DNA of 12,354 bases, from assembly GCA_903953985.1 (NCBI GenBank), contig CAJBLW010000425.1, positions 1-12,354 on the forward strand, given 5' to 3'. The notes under the pieces were generated by a model, which saw only the letters and a list, made by a program, of their open reading frames with translations, did no database searches and was not told the DNA's origin. A program made the translations under genes and the position numbers. Shown here one piece after another: positions 1-6,542 of the stretch (position 1 is the stretch's first letter; every line of letters starts with the position of its first letter). This stretch comes from an uncultured Burkholderiales bacterium. Its GTDB lineage: Bacteria; Pseudomonadota; Gammaproteobacteria; Burkholderiales; Burkholderiaceae_C.

Positions 1-646
1 AGCGTTGGCCGAACCAGTTCAGCGTGGCCCGGGTGGCGATCGACAGCAGCAGGTAAATGGCGGTGGCGACGATGAAGGCTTCGAAGGCGCGAAAGTTGCG
101 GCTCTGGATCAGGTTGGCGGCATAGCTCAGCTCCTCGGTCGAGATCTGCCCGCACACCGCCGAGCCCAGCATCACGATGATGATCTGACTGACCAAGGCG
201 GGCCACACGCGCTGCAAGGCGGGCGGCAAAATTACCCACACAAAAGTCTGCATGCGCGACAGGGCCAAGCTCATGGCCGCTTCGATTTGTCCGACAGGCG
301 TGGTCTGGATGCCGGCCCGCACGATCTCGGCCGAATAAGCCCCGAGGTTGATCACCATGGCGATCACTGACGACCACTCGGGGCTCAGTCGCACACCCAT
401 GGCAGGCAGGCCAAAGAAGATGAAAAAGAGCTGGACGATGAAAGGCGTGTTGCGGATCAACTCCACATAAGCGGCCACGCCGGGTCGGCTCCAGCCAGGC
501 CCCTGCGTGCGCACCCAGGCGCAGCCAATGCCCAGCAGCACGCCCAGTACCGCAGACACGGTCGTGAGGCCGAGCGTCAACGCTACACCCTTGACCAACA
601 AGGGCCACTCGGTCAAAACGGCCGCAAAGTCCAGCTCAATCGCCAT
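1..646 (-). CDS. Polar amino acid ABC transporter permease (HisM/GlnP family), 3' end cut by window edge
   Basis: Inner-membrane permease subunit of a polar amino acid-type ABC importer; it would form the channel that receives solute from the binding protein encoded just upstream. Reading in from the ATG at 646 gives 215 codons without a stop, so the C-terminus lies outside the window. Residues 15-45 and 61-81 are hydrophobic, and ELIRNTPFIVQLFF (62-75) is the family's typical stretch. The cytoplasmic EAA loop that contacts the ATPase is at 122-141 (EAA, then VILPPAL), but the usual Gly of EAA-x3-G is Ala128. More membrane segments follow at about 147-165 and 188-205. A GAAGG lies 9 bases before the ATG. 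It starts 20 bases after the binding-protein stop on the same strand, so the two are co-transcribed. The ATPase and probably a second permease should lie to the left. The exact solute cannot be read from this chain. Confidence 0.93.
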   Translation of the reverse strand, partial: MAIELDFAAVLTEWPLLVKGVALTLGLTTVSAVLGVLLGIGCAWVRTQGPGWSRPGVAAYVELIRNTPFIVQLFFIFFGLPAMGVRLSPEWSSVIAMVINLGAYSAEIVRAGIQTTPVGQIEAAMSLALSRMQTFVWVILPPALQRVWPALVSQIIIVMLGSAVCGQISTEELSYAANLIQSRNFRAFEAFIVATAIYLLLSIATRATLNWFGQR

Positions 647-666
647 CGTGTCAAACCTTCATGGGT

Positions 667-1461
667 TTATTCAGGCAACTGGCCAGCGGGGCGACCCAGC
701 CACTTTTGTGCCATCTTGTCGATGTCACCTGACTTTTTGCCGTCGGCAATGATGGCATTGACCTTGGTGCGCAGCGCGTCTTCGCCTTTACCCACACCGA
801 TGAAGTTGGGACTGTCTTTGAGCAGCAACTTGTATTCGGTGTTGAGTTGAGGGTTCTTTTGCATCATCACGCCCGCGACCGACACGCCAGTGGCCAACAA
901 TTGGGTTTGGCCTGCGACGAAAGCCGATACGGTGGCGTTGTTGTCTTCAAAGCGTTTGATTTCTGTCCCGCCTGGTGCCACTTTGGTCAATTCTTGATCT
1001 TCCAAAGCGCCGCGAGTGGCCGCCACGGTTTTGCCCGCTAAATCGGCCATTGATTTCACGTTGATGGTTTTGGGGCCGTAAATACCCTGAAAGAAAGGCG
1101 AGTAAGCCGATGTGAAGTCGATCACTTTTTCGCGCTCGGCGTTTTTGCCCAAGGTGGAGATGACCAAATCTGCCTTTTTGGTCTGCAAGTAGGCGATGCG
1201 GTTGGCGCTGGTCACAGGCAGCAGCTCGATCTTCACGCCCATCTTGGCGGCGATGTAATTGGCCATGTCGATGTCCAGGCCTTGGGGCTTGAGGTCGATG
1301 CCGACAAAGCCATAGGGTGGGAAGTCGGTGGGGATGGCGATCTTGATCAGCTTGGCTTTTTGAATGTTGTCCAAAGCGGCTTGGCCGTGACTGGTACCGG
1401 CCAAAGTCATGAGGCTGGCTGCCACGGCGGTGGACAAGATAAGGCGTTTCGAGAGTTTCAT
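667..1461 (-). CDS. Periplasmic solute-binding protein of the ABC transporter (SBP_bac_3 family)
   Basis: A 264-residue extracytoplasmic receptor that delivers solute to the permease encoded next. Residues 1 to about 28 are a Sec signal peptide (KLSKR, a hydrophobic core, then GQA). The mature part shows family hallmarks: PPYGF (48-52), GLDIDMANYIAAKMG (61-75), and STLGKNAEREKVIDFT (102-117), whose Arg110 corresponds to the carboxylate-binding Arg of HisJ-like proteins. At the place where amino acid receptors normally have an Asp that holds the alpha-ammonium group (a 'VDAVVTD' type segment), this protein reads QTQLLATG, putting Gly192 there. The ligand may therefore not be a standard alpha-amino acid. 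The ATG overlaps the regulator's stop codon (ATGA) and is preceded by AGGAG with a 7-base spacer located inside the regulator gene. The stop is TAA. Family assignment is firm; the ligand is unknown. Confidence 0.94.
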   Translation of the reverse strand: MKLSKRLILSTAVAASLMTLAGTSHGQAALDNIQKAKLIKIAIPTDFPPYGFVGIDLKPQGLDIDMANYIAAKMGVKIELLPVTSANRIAYLQTKKADLVISTLGKNAEREKVIDFTSAYSPFFQGIYGPKTINVKSMADLAGKTVAATRGALEDQELTKVAPGGTEIKRFEDNNATVSAFVAGQTQLLATGVSVAGVMMQKNPQLNTEYKLLLKDSPNFIGVGKGEDALRTKVNAIIADGKKSGDIDKMAQKWLGRPAGQLPE

Positions 1462-2219
1462 AGCAAGGCTCCTAGGTAAGTGGAAGGTGAGGTGAATGAA
1501 GAGGGTTTGCTGGCGGCGCTCTTGGCCTGTTTTTTGGCCACGGTGCTGGCGGGGCTCATGGGGGCCAGGGCCAACCGCAATTCGGCCAGCGGGTCTGCGG
1601 GAGAGGCGTTGATTTGCAAGGCCGATTGCACCTGGCCGATGTGCTCGGCCATGAGCCGCTCGGCGGTCTCCTTGTCGCCGCGTTCCAGCGCCTGCACGAT
1701 CTCGATGTGCTCCTGGCAGGACTTTACCGCGTCGTGGCTGGACTGGTAGAGCATGGCGATCAGCGTGGTGCGTGCCGTGAAGTCACGCAGGGTGTCGGCC
1801 AGTAACTGGTTGCCCAGGCACTCGGCCAAGCACACATGGAAGTCGCCCAGTAAAAAGCTGCGACGCCCCACATCGTCTTGTTGGAGCGCTGTTTTCTCTT
1901 GCTGGATGTGTTGCTTCAGGCGCTTGAGGGTGGTCTTGTCCATCGCGCCTGCGCTGCGGATCAGGCCGGTTTCGATCACCCTGCGGGCTTCAAAGGCCTC
2001 GCGGGCTTCGGTTTTGGAGGGTTGAACCACAAACCAGCCCCGGCGCGAGCTGACCTGCACGATGCCACGCGCGGCCAGTTGCATCAGCGCTTCGCGCACC
2101 AGAGTGCGACTGCAGTCAAACAAGATGGACAAAGCCTGCTCACCCAGGCGTGTGCCGGGCATCAGCTTTTGGGCCAGGATCGCTGCCACGATCCGGTCGG
2201 CAATGTCTTTGGAGTTCAT
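1458..2219 (-). CDS. GntR-family transcriptional regulator, FCD subfamily
   Basis: A 253-residue DNA-binding regulator, first gene of the transporter operon. The winged helix-turn-helix occupies about residues 5-68, with the GntR signature L-x-E-Q-A-L (25-30), SRTLVREALMQLAARGIV (37-54) and the wing RRGWFV (59-64). The effector-binding FCD helical bundle covers about 72-200; His128 (GDFHVCLAE, then GN at 136-137), His171 (QEHIE) and His193 (AEHI) fit the metal or effector site of this subfamily. The fold ends near 205-220 and is followed by an Ala/Ser/Pro/Lys-rich tail (about 221-253) of unknown role. The stop TGA overlaps the start of the binding-protein gene by four bases, so translation is probably coupled. 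An AAAGGA lies 11 bases before the ATG. Being promoter-proximal, and with an inverted repeat just upstream, it probably controls its own operon in response to the transported solute. That last point is inference. Confidence 0.93.
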   Translation of the reverse strand: MNSKDIADRIVAAILAQKLMPGTRLGEQALSILFDCSRTLVREALMQLAARGIVQVSSRRGWFVVQPSKTEAREAFEARRVIETGLIRSAGAMDKTTLKRLKQHIQQEKTALQQDDVGRRSFLLGDFHVCLAECLGNQLLADTLRDFTARTTLIAMLYQSSHDAVKSCQEHIEIVQALERGDKETAERLMAEHIGQVQSALQINASPADPLAELRLALAPMSPASTVAKKQAKSAASKPSSFTSPSTYLGALL

Positions 2220-2275
2220 AGGCGATGGATTCCTTTGGCTGAACCTCTAGCGAATACCGTGCCACTTGTTTTGGC

Positions 2276-2291
2276 ATCTTGTATGCAAGAT
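2276..2291. promoter_or_regulatory. Candidate operator for the adjacent GntR/FCD regulator
   Basis: A perfect inverted repeat ATCTTG-N4-CAAGAT, with the core TTGTATGCAA. It lies 57 bases upstream of the regulator's start codon and just downstream of a TATGAT hexamer. GntR/FCD regulators commonly bind short palindromes of the form TTGT-A/T-rich-ACAA near their own promoter, and this one is close to that form. Position and symmetry are seen in the sequence; binding by this protein is inferred. Confidence 0.5.
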
Positions 2292-2297
2292 TAGTGC

Positions 2298-2303
2298 ATC
2301 ATA
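2298..2303 (-). promoter_or_regulatory. Candidate -10 element for the regulator-transporter operon
   Basis: On the minus strand this reads TATGAT, five of six matches to the sigma-70 -10 consensus. No good -35 hexamer is found 16-18 bases upstream, so the promoter may be weak or activator-dependent. Transcription would start near 2290, inside the inverted repeat at 2276-2291, so a bound regulator would block it. Confidence 0.35.
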
Positions 2304-2398
2304 GGTGTGCGCAAATCATGGGCTGCTCATGGATTTCCCTAGCTTGGTGCGTGGATGTGCACCAATTTGAGTGGCGCCCATTGCCTGCGCCCAAACAA

Positions 2399-2431
2399 AA
2401 GGGCCTGGCGGGAACGTCCCGGCAGGCCCTT
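2399..2431 (-). terminator. Intrinsic terminator after the YebC-family gene
   Basis: A 9-bp stem (AAGGGCCTG pairing with CAGGCCCTT), a single G/G mismatch, a further 5 bp (CGGGA with TCCCG) and a 3-base loop. On the minus strand the hairpin is followed by TTTTGTTT. It begins about 20 bases after the TAA at 2451-2453, the correct place and orientation for Rho-independent termination. It insulates the YebC-family gene from the transporter operon downstream. Confidence 0.85.
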
Positions 2432-2450
2432 GGCTGAGAAGACTTGGCGC

Positions 2451-3164
2451 TTAACCCGCGAGCCCCACAAACACGTTTTGCACGTCGTCGTTGTTGTCGA
2501 TCGCGCCCAAAAAGGCTTCGACTTCTTCGAGCTGTTCGGCGCTCAGGTTGGCCGGGTCCACCGGGTTTTTGGGTTTGTAGCCCAGCTTGGCCGCCACCAC
2601 GGTGAAGCCATGTTCGGGCAGGGCGCGGCTGACCAGGTCCAGGTCGGTGGCTTCGGTGATGAACACCGTCACGCCGTCTTCGTCGGCGGGCTCAAAGTCT
2701 TGCGCACCGGCTTCGATGGCGGCCAGTTCGGGGTCGGCGCCTGCTTGTGCGGGTTCGGCTTCGATGAAACCCACATGGTCAAAGTCCCAAGACACCGAGC
2801 CCGAAGTGCCTTGCTGGCCCTTGCGAAACAGCACGCGCATCTCTGACGCGCTGCGGTTCACGTTGTCGGTCAGCACCTCGATCATCACCGGCACTTGGTG
2901 CGGCGCAAAGCCTTCGTAAATCACGCGCTCAAAGCTGACCGCATCGCCCAGCAGGCCGGCGCCTTTCTTGATGGCACGTTCCAGCGTTTCCTTGGGCATG
3001 GACACTTTGCGGGCTTGCTCGACCACCAGACGCAGGCGCGAGTTGGCTGACGGGTCAGCGCCATTGCGGGCCGCGATCATGATGTCTTTGGCCAGACGGC
3101 CAAACAATTTGCCGCGGGCGTCAGCTGCCTGTGCCTTGCCTTTTGCTTTCCACTGCGCGCCCAT
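2451..3164 (-). CDS. YebC/TACO1-family protein (YebC/PmpR annotation group)
   Basis: A 237-residue full-length member of the YebC family. The family was long annotated as a DNA-binding regulator (PmpR). More recent work on bacterial YebC and mitochondrial TACO1 supports a role in translation, easing ribosome stalling at proline-rich stretches. The N-terminal helical domain (about 1-75) includes KGKAQAADARGKLFGRLAKDI and the family segment ARKVSMPKETLERAIKKGAG. The second and third domains follow, with YEGFAPHQVPVMIEVLTDNVNRSASEMRVLFRK-type sequence around 84-115. The opening MGAQWKAKGKA differs from the canonical MAGHSKWANIKHRK start, which suggests the second paralogue type found alongside classical YebC in Burkholderiales. 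AAGGAAG lies 5 bases before the ATG. It stands alone on its strand, diverges from the hydrolase gene and ends at a strong terminator. Confidence 0.92.
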   Translation of the reverse strand: MGAQWKAKGKAQAADARGKLFGRLAKDIMIAARNGADPSANSRLRLVVEQARKVSMPKETLERAIKKGAGLLGDAVSFERVIYEGFAPHQVPVMIEVLTDNVNRSASEMRVLFRKGQQGTSGSVSWDFDHVGFIEAEPAQAGADPELAAIEAGAQDFEPADEDGVTVFITEATDLDLVSRALPEHGFTVVAAKLGYKPKNPVDPANLSAEQLEEVEAFLGAIDNNDDVQNVFVGLAG

Positions 3165-3302
3165 GGGGTCTTCCTTGTCTTGGGATCAAAGCGGAGAGTT
3201 TAAGCGCTCGCCCATCGCACACCTTGGCCAACCAGGGTCTCAAAGGTCACAGGGGCGCGGGCCTGGCAGGTCAATAATGGCCGATCAGACACAACGCTGC
3301 CC
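3165..3302. other. Intergenic region between divergent YebC-family and hydrolase genes
   Basis: This 138-base gap must hold promoters for both directions. I see the ribosome-binding site of the minus-strand gene (AAGGAAG on that strand, around 3170-3176) and a short TTGGCCAA palindrome at 3224-3231. No convincing -35/-10 pair was found for either gene, and no Shine-Dalgarno sequence precedes the hydrolase ATG at 3303. Confidence 0.4.
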
Positions 3303-4214
3303 ATGACCCACCCTGCCTTGCCTTTGTTTCCCGGTTTTGCCCACCACCTGCTGGAGGTCAGCCCCGGCATCTCGATCTCGGCCATGGTGGGGGGTCAGGG
3401 GCCAGGCTTGTTGCTGCTGCACGGTCACCCCCAAACCCTGGCCATTTGGCACAAAGTGGCCCCCACGCTGGCGCAGCACTTCACCGTGGTGGCGGCCGAT
3501 TTGCGCGGCTATGGCGACTCGTCCAAGCCCAAAGGGGGCCCAGACCACGCCGCCTATGCCAAGCGCAGCTTGGCGCAAGACCAGGTGAGCTTGATGCAGC
3601 AACTGGGCTTTGACCGCTTTGCGGTGTTGGCGCACGACCGGGGTGCGCGTGTGGCGCACCGACTGGCCATGGACCACCCGCAGGCCGTGACTCGGATGGC
3701 CCTGCTCGACATTGCGCCCACCTTGGCCATGTACGCGCAGACCACCGAGGCTTTTGCCCGCGCTTATTGGCACTGGTTCTTTTTGATCCAGCCGCAACCC
3801 CTGCCCGAGCGCCTGATCCAGGCCGACCCGGCGGGCTATGTGACCGATGTCATGGGCAACCGCAGCGCCGGGCTGGCCCCTTTTGATGCGCGGGCGCTGG
3901 CCGAATACCAGCGCTGCCTGGCCTTGCCGGGTGCTGCGCACGGTCTGTGCGAAGACTACCGGGCGTCAGCAGGCATTGACCTGGTGCACGACCGGGAGGA
4001 CATCGCGCAGGGGCGGCGGCTGCAAATGCCACTGCAGGTGCTGTGGGGCGCGCAAGGCGTGGTGCAGCGTTGTTTTGATCCGCTCCAGGAATGGCAGAAA
4101 GTGGCCACGCAGGTTACGGGCCAGGCGTTGCCCTGCGGCCACTACATCGCCGAAGAAGCCCCGGATGCCTTGCTGGCCAAGGCCTTGCCGTTTCTGCAAG
4201 GGTTGGCGTCATGA
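3303..4214 (+). CDS. Alpha/beta hydrolase of the fluoroacetate/haloacetate dehalogenase family
   Basis: A 303-residue cytoplasmic hydrolase. The sequence shows the oxyanion segment HGHPQT (40-45), DLRGYGDSSKP (66-76) and the nucleophile elbow AHDRGAR (110-116), with Asp rather than Ser as nucleophile (Asp112). Arg113 and Arg116 fit the substrate carboxylate clamp. Asp136 (LLDIAPT), His157-Trp158 (YWHWFF), Tyr219 (EDYRA) and His280 (GHYIAEEAP) match the catalytic acid, halide pocket and catalytic base of the Rhodopseudomonas enzyme RPA1163. In that family the reaction is hydrolytic C-halogen cleavage of haloacetates to glycolate. A Trp lining the pocket in RPA1163 (Trp185) has no counterpart here; the region reads VMGNRSAG (183-190). 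Substrate range may differ, and other small esters or carboxylates are possible. It overlaps the next gene by ATGA, so the two are coupled. The ATG has no clear Shine-Dalgarno, but no better in-frame start exists. Confidence 0.88.
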   Translation: MTHPALPLFPGFAHHLLEVSPGISISAMVGGQGPGLLLLHGHPQTLAIWHKVAPTLAQHFTVVAADLRGYGDSSKPKGGPDHAAYAKRSLAQDQVSLMQQLGFDRFAVLAHDRGARVAHRLAMDHPQAVTRMALLDIAPTLAMYAQTTEAFARAYWHWFFLIQPQPLPERLIQADPAGYVTDVMGNRSAGLAPFDARALAEYQRCLALPGAAHGLCEDYRASAGIDLVHDREDIAQGRRLQMPLQVLWGAQGVVQRCFDPLQEWQKVATQVTGQALPCGHYIAEEAPDALLAKALPFLQGLAS

Positions 4215-5089
4215 GCCAGCACAACCGGCGCGGCATCGTCACCATGACCGGTGCCATGGTGTTTTTTGTGGTCAACGATGCGTTGGTCAAGTGGGTCAGC
4301 GCGGACCTTTCAACCTCGCAACTGATTTTTGTGCGCGGGGTGATGACCACGGCGTTGCTGTTGGCCTTGGCTGGATGGATGGGTCAGCTGCAGCTCTGGC
4401 GCACCACGCTGACGCGCTCGGTGCCAGCCCGCGCCGTGCTCGACAGCCTGGCGTCCTTCACTTACCTCACGGCGGTGTTTCACATCCCTTTGGGCAACGC
4501 CACGGCGATCAATCTGGCGGGCCCGTTGTTCTTGACCCTGATGGCGGTGTTCTTTTTGCACGAGCGGGTGAGCCCGGCTCGCTGGACGCTGATTTTGCTG
4601 GGCTTTGCAGGCGTTCTCCTGGTGGTGCAGCCGCGCATGGGGGACTTCAATGGCTATGCCTTGCTGTGCTTGTTTGCGGCGGTGCTGCACGCGGGCAGAG
4701 ATTTCATGACGCGCCTGGTGCCCGCGCAGGTGCCTTCGCTGCTGATCACTTTGTCCACCTCCACCATGGTGATGTTGCTGTCGGGCGTGTGGAGTTTGTT
4801 CGAGCCCTGGAAGCCCATGACCACGCAGCATCTGTGGCTGCTGTTCGGCGCGTCCCTGTGTCTGGCGGCGGGTTACCACTTGCTCACGCTGAGCATGCGT
4901 TTGGGCGACATGAGCGTGATTGGGCCATTTCGCTACAGCGGCCTGTTGGTGGCGCTGGTGCTGGGCTACTGGATGTGGGGCGATGTGCCCAACACTTGGG
5001 CCTGGTGCGGTATTGCTTTGGTGGTGGCGGCCGGGCTGGGCTTGCTCCAGTCTGAGCGCATGCGCAAAAAGGCCTTGCTGGCGCGTTGA
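4211..5089 (+). CDS. EamA/DMT-superfamily transporter (10-TM drug/metabolite exporter type)
   Basis: A 292-residue inner-membrane protein with two EamA repeats (about 8-143 and 150-285) and about ten hydrophobic segments. Features seen include GAMVFFVVNDALVKWV (TM1), LIFVRGVMTTALLLALAG, AINLAGPLFLTLMAVFFLHERVS at the end of repeat one, and GPFRYSGLLVALVLGYWMWGD in repeat two. DMT carriers generally export amino acids or metabolites. The ATG overlaps the hydrolase stop (ATGA), so this start is preferred over an in-frame ATG at 4091 deep inside the hydrolase. Coupled expression suggests the substrate or product of the hydrolase, or a related metabolite, may be the cargo; this is inference. The gene ends TTGA with a palindromic element 46 bases downstream. 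Confidence 0.92.
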   Translation: MSQHNRRGIVTMTGAMVFFVVNDALVKWVSADLSTSQLIFVRGVMTTALLLALAGWMGQLQLWRTTLTRSVPARAVLDSLASFTYLTAVFHIPLGNATAINLAGPLFLTLMAVFFLHERVSPARWTLILLGFAGVLLVVQPRMGDFNGYALLCLFAAVLHAGRDFMTRLVPAQVPSLLITLSTSTMVMLLSGVWSLFEPWKPMTTQHLWLLFGASLCLAAGYHLLTLSMRLGDMSVIGPFRYSGLLVALVLGYWMWGDVPNTWAWCGIALVVAAGLGLLQSERMRKKALLAR

Positions 5090-5135
5090 TCGCCGCGCTG
5101 ATTTTGCGGCTTGATCCCTCAGACCCAAGGGCTTT

Positions 5136-5162
5136 GTCACCCCGGATCGAGTCCGGGATGAC
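5136..5162. repeat. REP-like palindromic element between convergent genes
   Basis: A 27-base near-perfect palindrome: outer arms GTCA/TGAC, one C/A mismatch, inner arms CCCGGA/TCCGGG and a 5-base loop TCGAG. This GTCATCCCGGA...TCCGGGATGAC form is known as a dispersed intergenic palindrome in several proteobacteria. It lies between the ends of the exporter gene and metY, a typical site for such repeats. It could act as an mRNA-stabilising or terminating hairpin for both transcripts, although no T-run follows on either strand. Whether it is repeated elsewhere in this genome cannot be seen. Confidence 0.6.
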
Positions 5163-5208
5163 GGTTTGGTGGGTGTTCAGGACTGAGATGAAGATGGTCG
5201 CTGCAAGC

Positions 5209-6492
5209 TCAGGCGCTGGCCTTGTCCAGTGCTTGGTCGATGTCCCACAGGATGTCGTCCAGGTTTTCCAAGCCGACCGAGATGCGCACCATGTCGGGCG
5301 GCACGCCCGCAGCCAGTTGCTGTGCTTCGTCAAGCTGGCGGTGCGTGGTGCTGGCCGGGTGGCTGATCAGGGTGCGGGTGTCGCCGATGTTGACCAGGTG
5401 ACTCATGAACTGGGCCGACTCGATGAAGGTCACGCCCTGCGCCAAACCGCCTTTCACGCCAAACGCCAACAGGCCTGAGGCGCCGCGCATCTGGCGCTGC
5501 ATCAGGGCGTGTTGCGGGTGATCGGGCAAGCCGGGGTAATTGACCCAGGCCACACGCGGATCGGCTTGCAAAAACTTGGCCACGCCCAGCGCGTTGTCGC
5601 AGTGCTTTTGCATGCGCAGCGGCAAGGTTTCAACGCCTTGCAGAATTTGCCAGGCGCTCATGGGGCTGAGCGATGCGCCAAATACGCGCAGGCTTTCCAT
5701 GCGGCAGCGCATGGAAAAGCCAAAGTCGCCAAAGGTCTCGTAAAACTTCACGCCGTGGTAGCCCTTGGACGGTTCGGTCATGCCCGGAAACTTGCCGTTG
5801 TCCCAAGGAAATTTGCCGCCTTCGACCACCACGCCCCCCAGCGTGGTGCCGTGGCCCGCCAGGTATTTGGTGGCCGAATGCACCACGATGTCGGCGCCCA
5901 GCGCCAGCGGGTTGCACAGCAGTGGGCTGGGCACGGTGTTGTCGATGATGAGTGGTACACCGTGCGCATGGGCCACTTCGGCCACGGCGGCAATGTCCAA
6001 CACCAACATGCTCGGGTTGCCCAGACTCTCGGCATACACCGCCCGGGTGTTGGGGCGCATGGCGGCGGCAAAGGCCTCGGGTTTTGTGGCGTTCACAAAA
6101 GTGGTCTCGATGCCGAACTTGGCCAGGCTCACGGCCAGCATCGTGACCGATCCGCCGTACAAAGCCCCAGCGGCCACCACATGGTCACCCGATTGCAAGA
6201 GGGTCATCAGCGCCATGGTTTCGGCCGCCATGCCCGAGGCACTGGCCACGGCAGCCCGCCCACCTTCGAGCGCAGCGACACGCTCTTCGAGCACCGCCAC
6301 CGTGGGGTTGCTCAGGCGCGAATACACATTGCCAAAGGTCTGCAGGTTGAACAGCGATGCTGCGTGCTCGGCGCTGTCAAATACAAAGCTGCTGGTTTGG
6401 TAAATCGGCAGGGCGCGTGCACCGGTGGCCGCATCGGGAATCTGCCCGGCGTGGATGGCCAGGGTCTCGGGGTGGAATTGGCGGTCGGTCAT
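5209..6492 (-). CDS. metY: O-acetylhomoserine sulfhydrylase (O-acetylhomoserine aminocarboxypropyltransferase)
   Basis: A 427-residue PLP enzyme of the Cys/Met metabolism family. It would make homocysteine from O-acetylhomoserine and sulfide in the cytoplasm, the direct sulfhydrylation route to methionine. The PLP-binding lysine is Lys209 in HSATKYLAGHG, and Asp184 (IIDNT) is placed to hold the cofactor ring nitrogen. The N-terminal FHPETLAIHAG (6-16) and YSRLSNPT (57-64), which contributes to the neighbouring subunit's phosphate site, are intact. An internal segment around 227-268 (FPWDNG, EPSKGYHG, FGDFGF) is typical of MetY and longer than in MetB or MetZ. The C-terminus has the usual SVGLEN-LDDI-x-D. 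Length matches the family. It lies 50 bases after the CoA-binding gene, probably in one transcript. No Shine-Dalgarno precedes the ATG, and an in-frame stop shortly upstream leaves no alternative start. Confidence 0.95.
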   Translation of the reverse strand: MTDRQFHPETLAIHAGQIPDAATGARALPIYQTSSFVFDSAEHAASLFNLQTFGNVYSRLSNPTVAVLEERVAALEGGRAAVASASGMAAETMALMTLLQSGDHVVAAGALYGGSVTMLAVSLAKFGIETTFVNATKPEAFAAAMRPNTRAVYAESLGNPSMLVLDIAAVAEVAHAHGVPLIIDNTVPSPLLCNPLALGADIVVHSATKYLAGHGTTLGGVVVEGGKFPWDNGKFPGMTEPSKGYHGVKFYETFGDFGFSMRCRMESLRVFGASLSPMSAWQILQGVETLPLRMQKHCDNALGVAKFLQADPRVAWVNYPGLPDHPQHALMQRQMRGASGLLAFGVKGGLAQGVTFIESAQFMSHLVNIGDTRTLISHPASTTHRQLDEAQQLAAGVPPDMVRISVGLENLDDILWDIDQALDKASA

Positions 6493-6542
6493 GGAGTGTG
6501 GGTCATAAAAGTCGTCTCAAAAATGGCAAGCGCAAGAAGCCC

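Noticed and set aside
4091..4210. Upstream ATG giving a longer DMT exporter
   Set aside because: It would overlap 124 bases of the hydrolase and add a non-homologous stretch; the ATGA overlap at 4211 is the natural start.
3847..5055. 402-codon plus-strand frame across hydrolase and exporter
   Set aside because: It is out of frame with two genes carrying complete family motifs and shows no motif of its own.
4310..5140. Minus-strand open frame (276 codons) opposite the DMT exporter
   Set aside because: The composition is Gln/His/Arg-rich, as expected from the reverse of a Leu-rich membrane protein gene.
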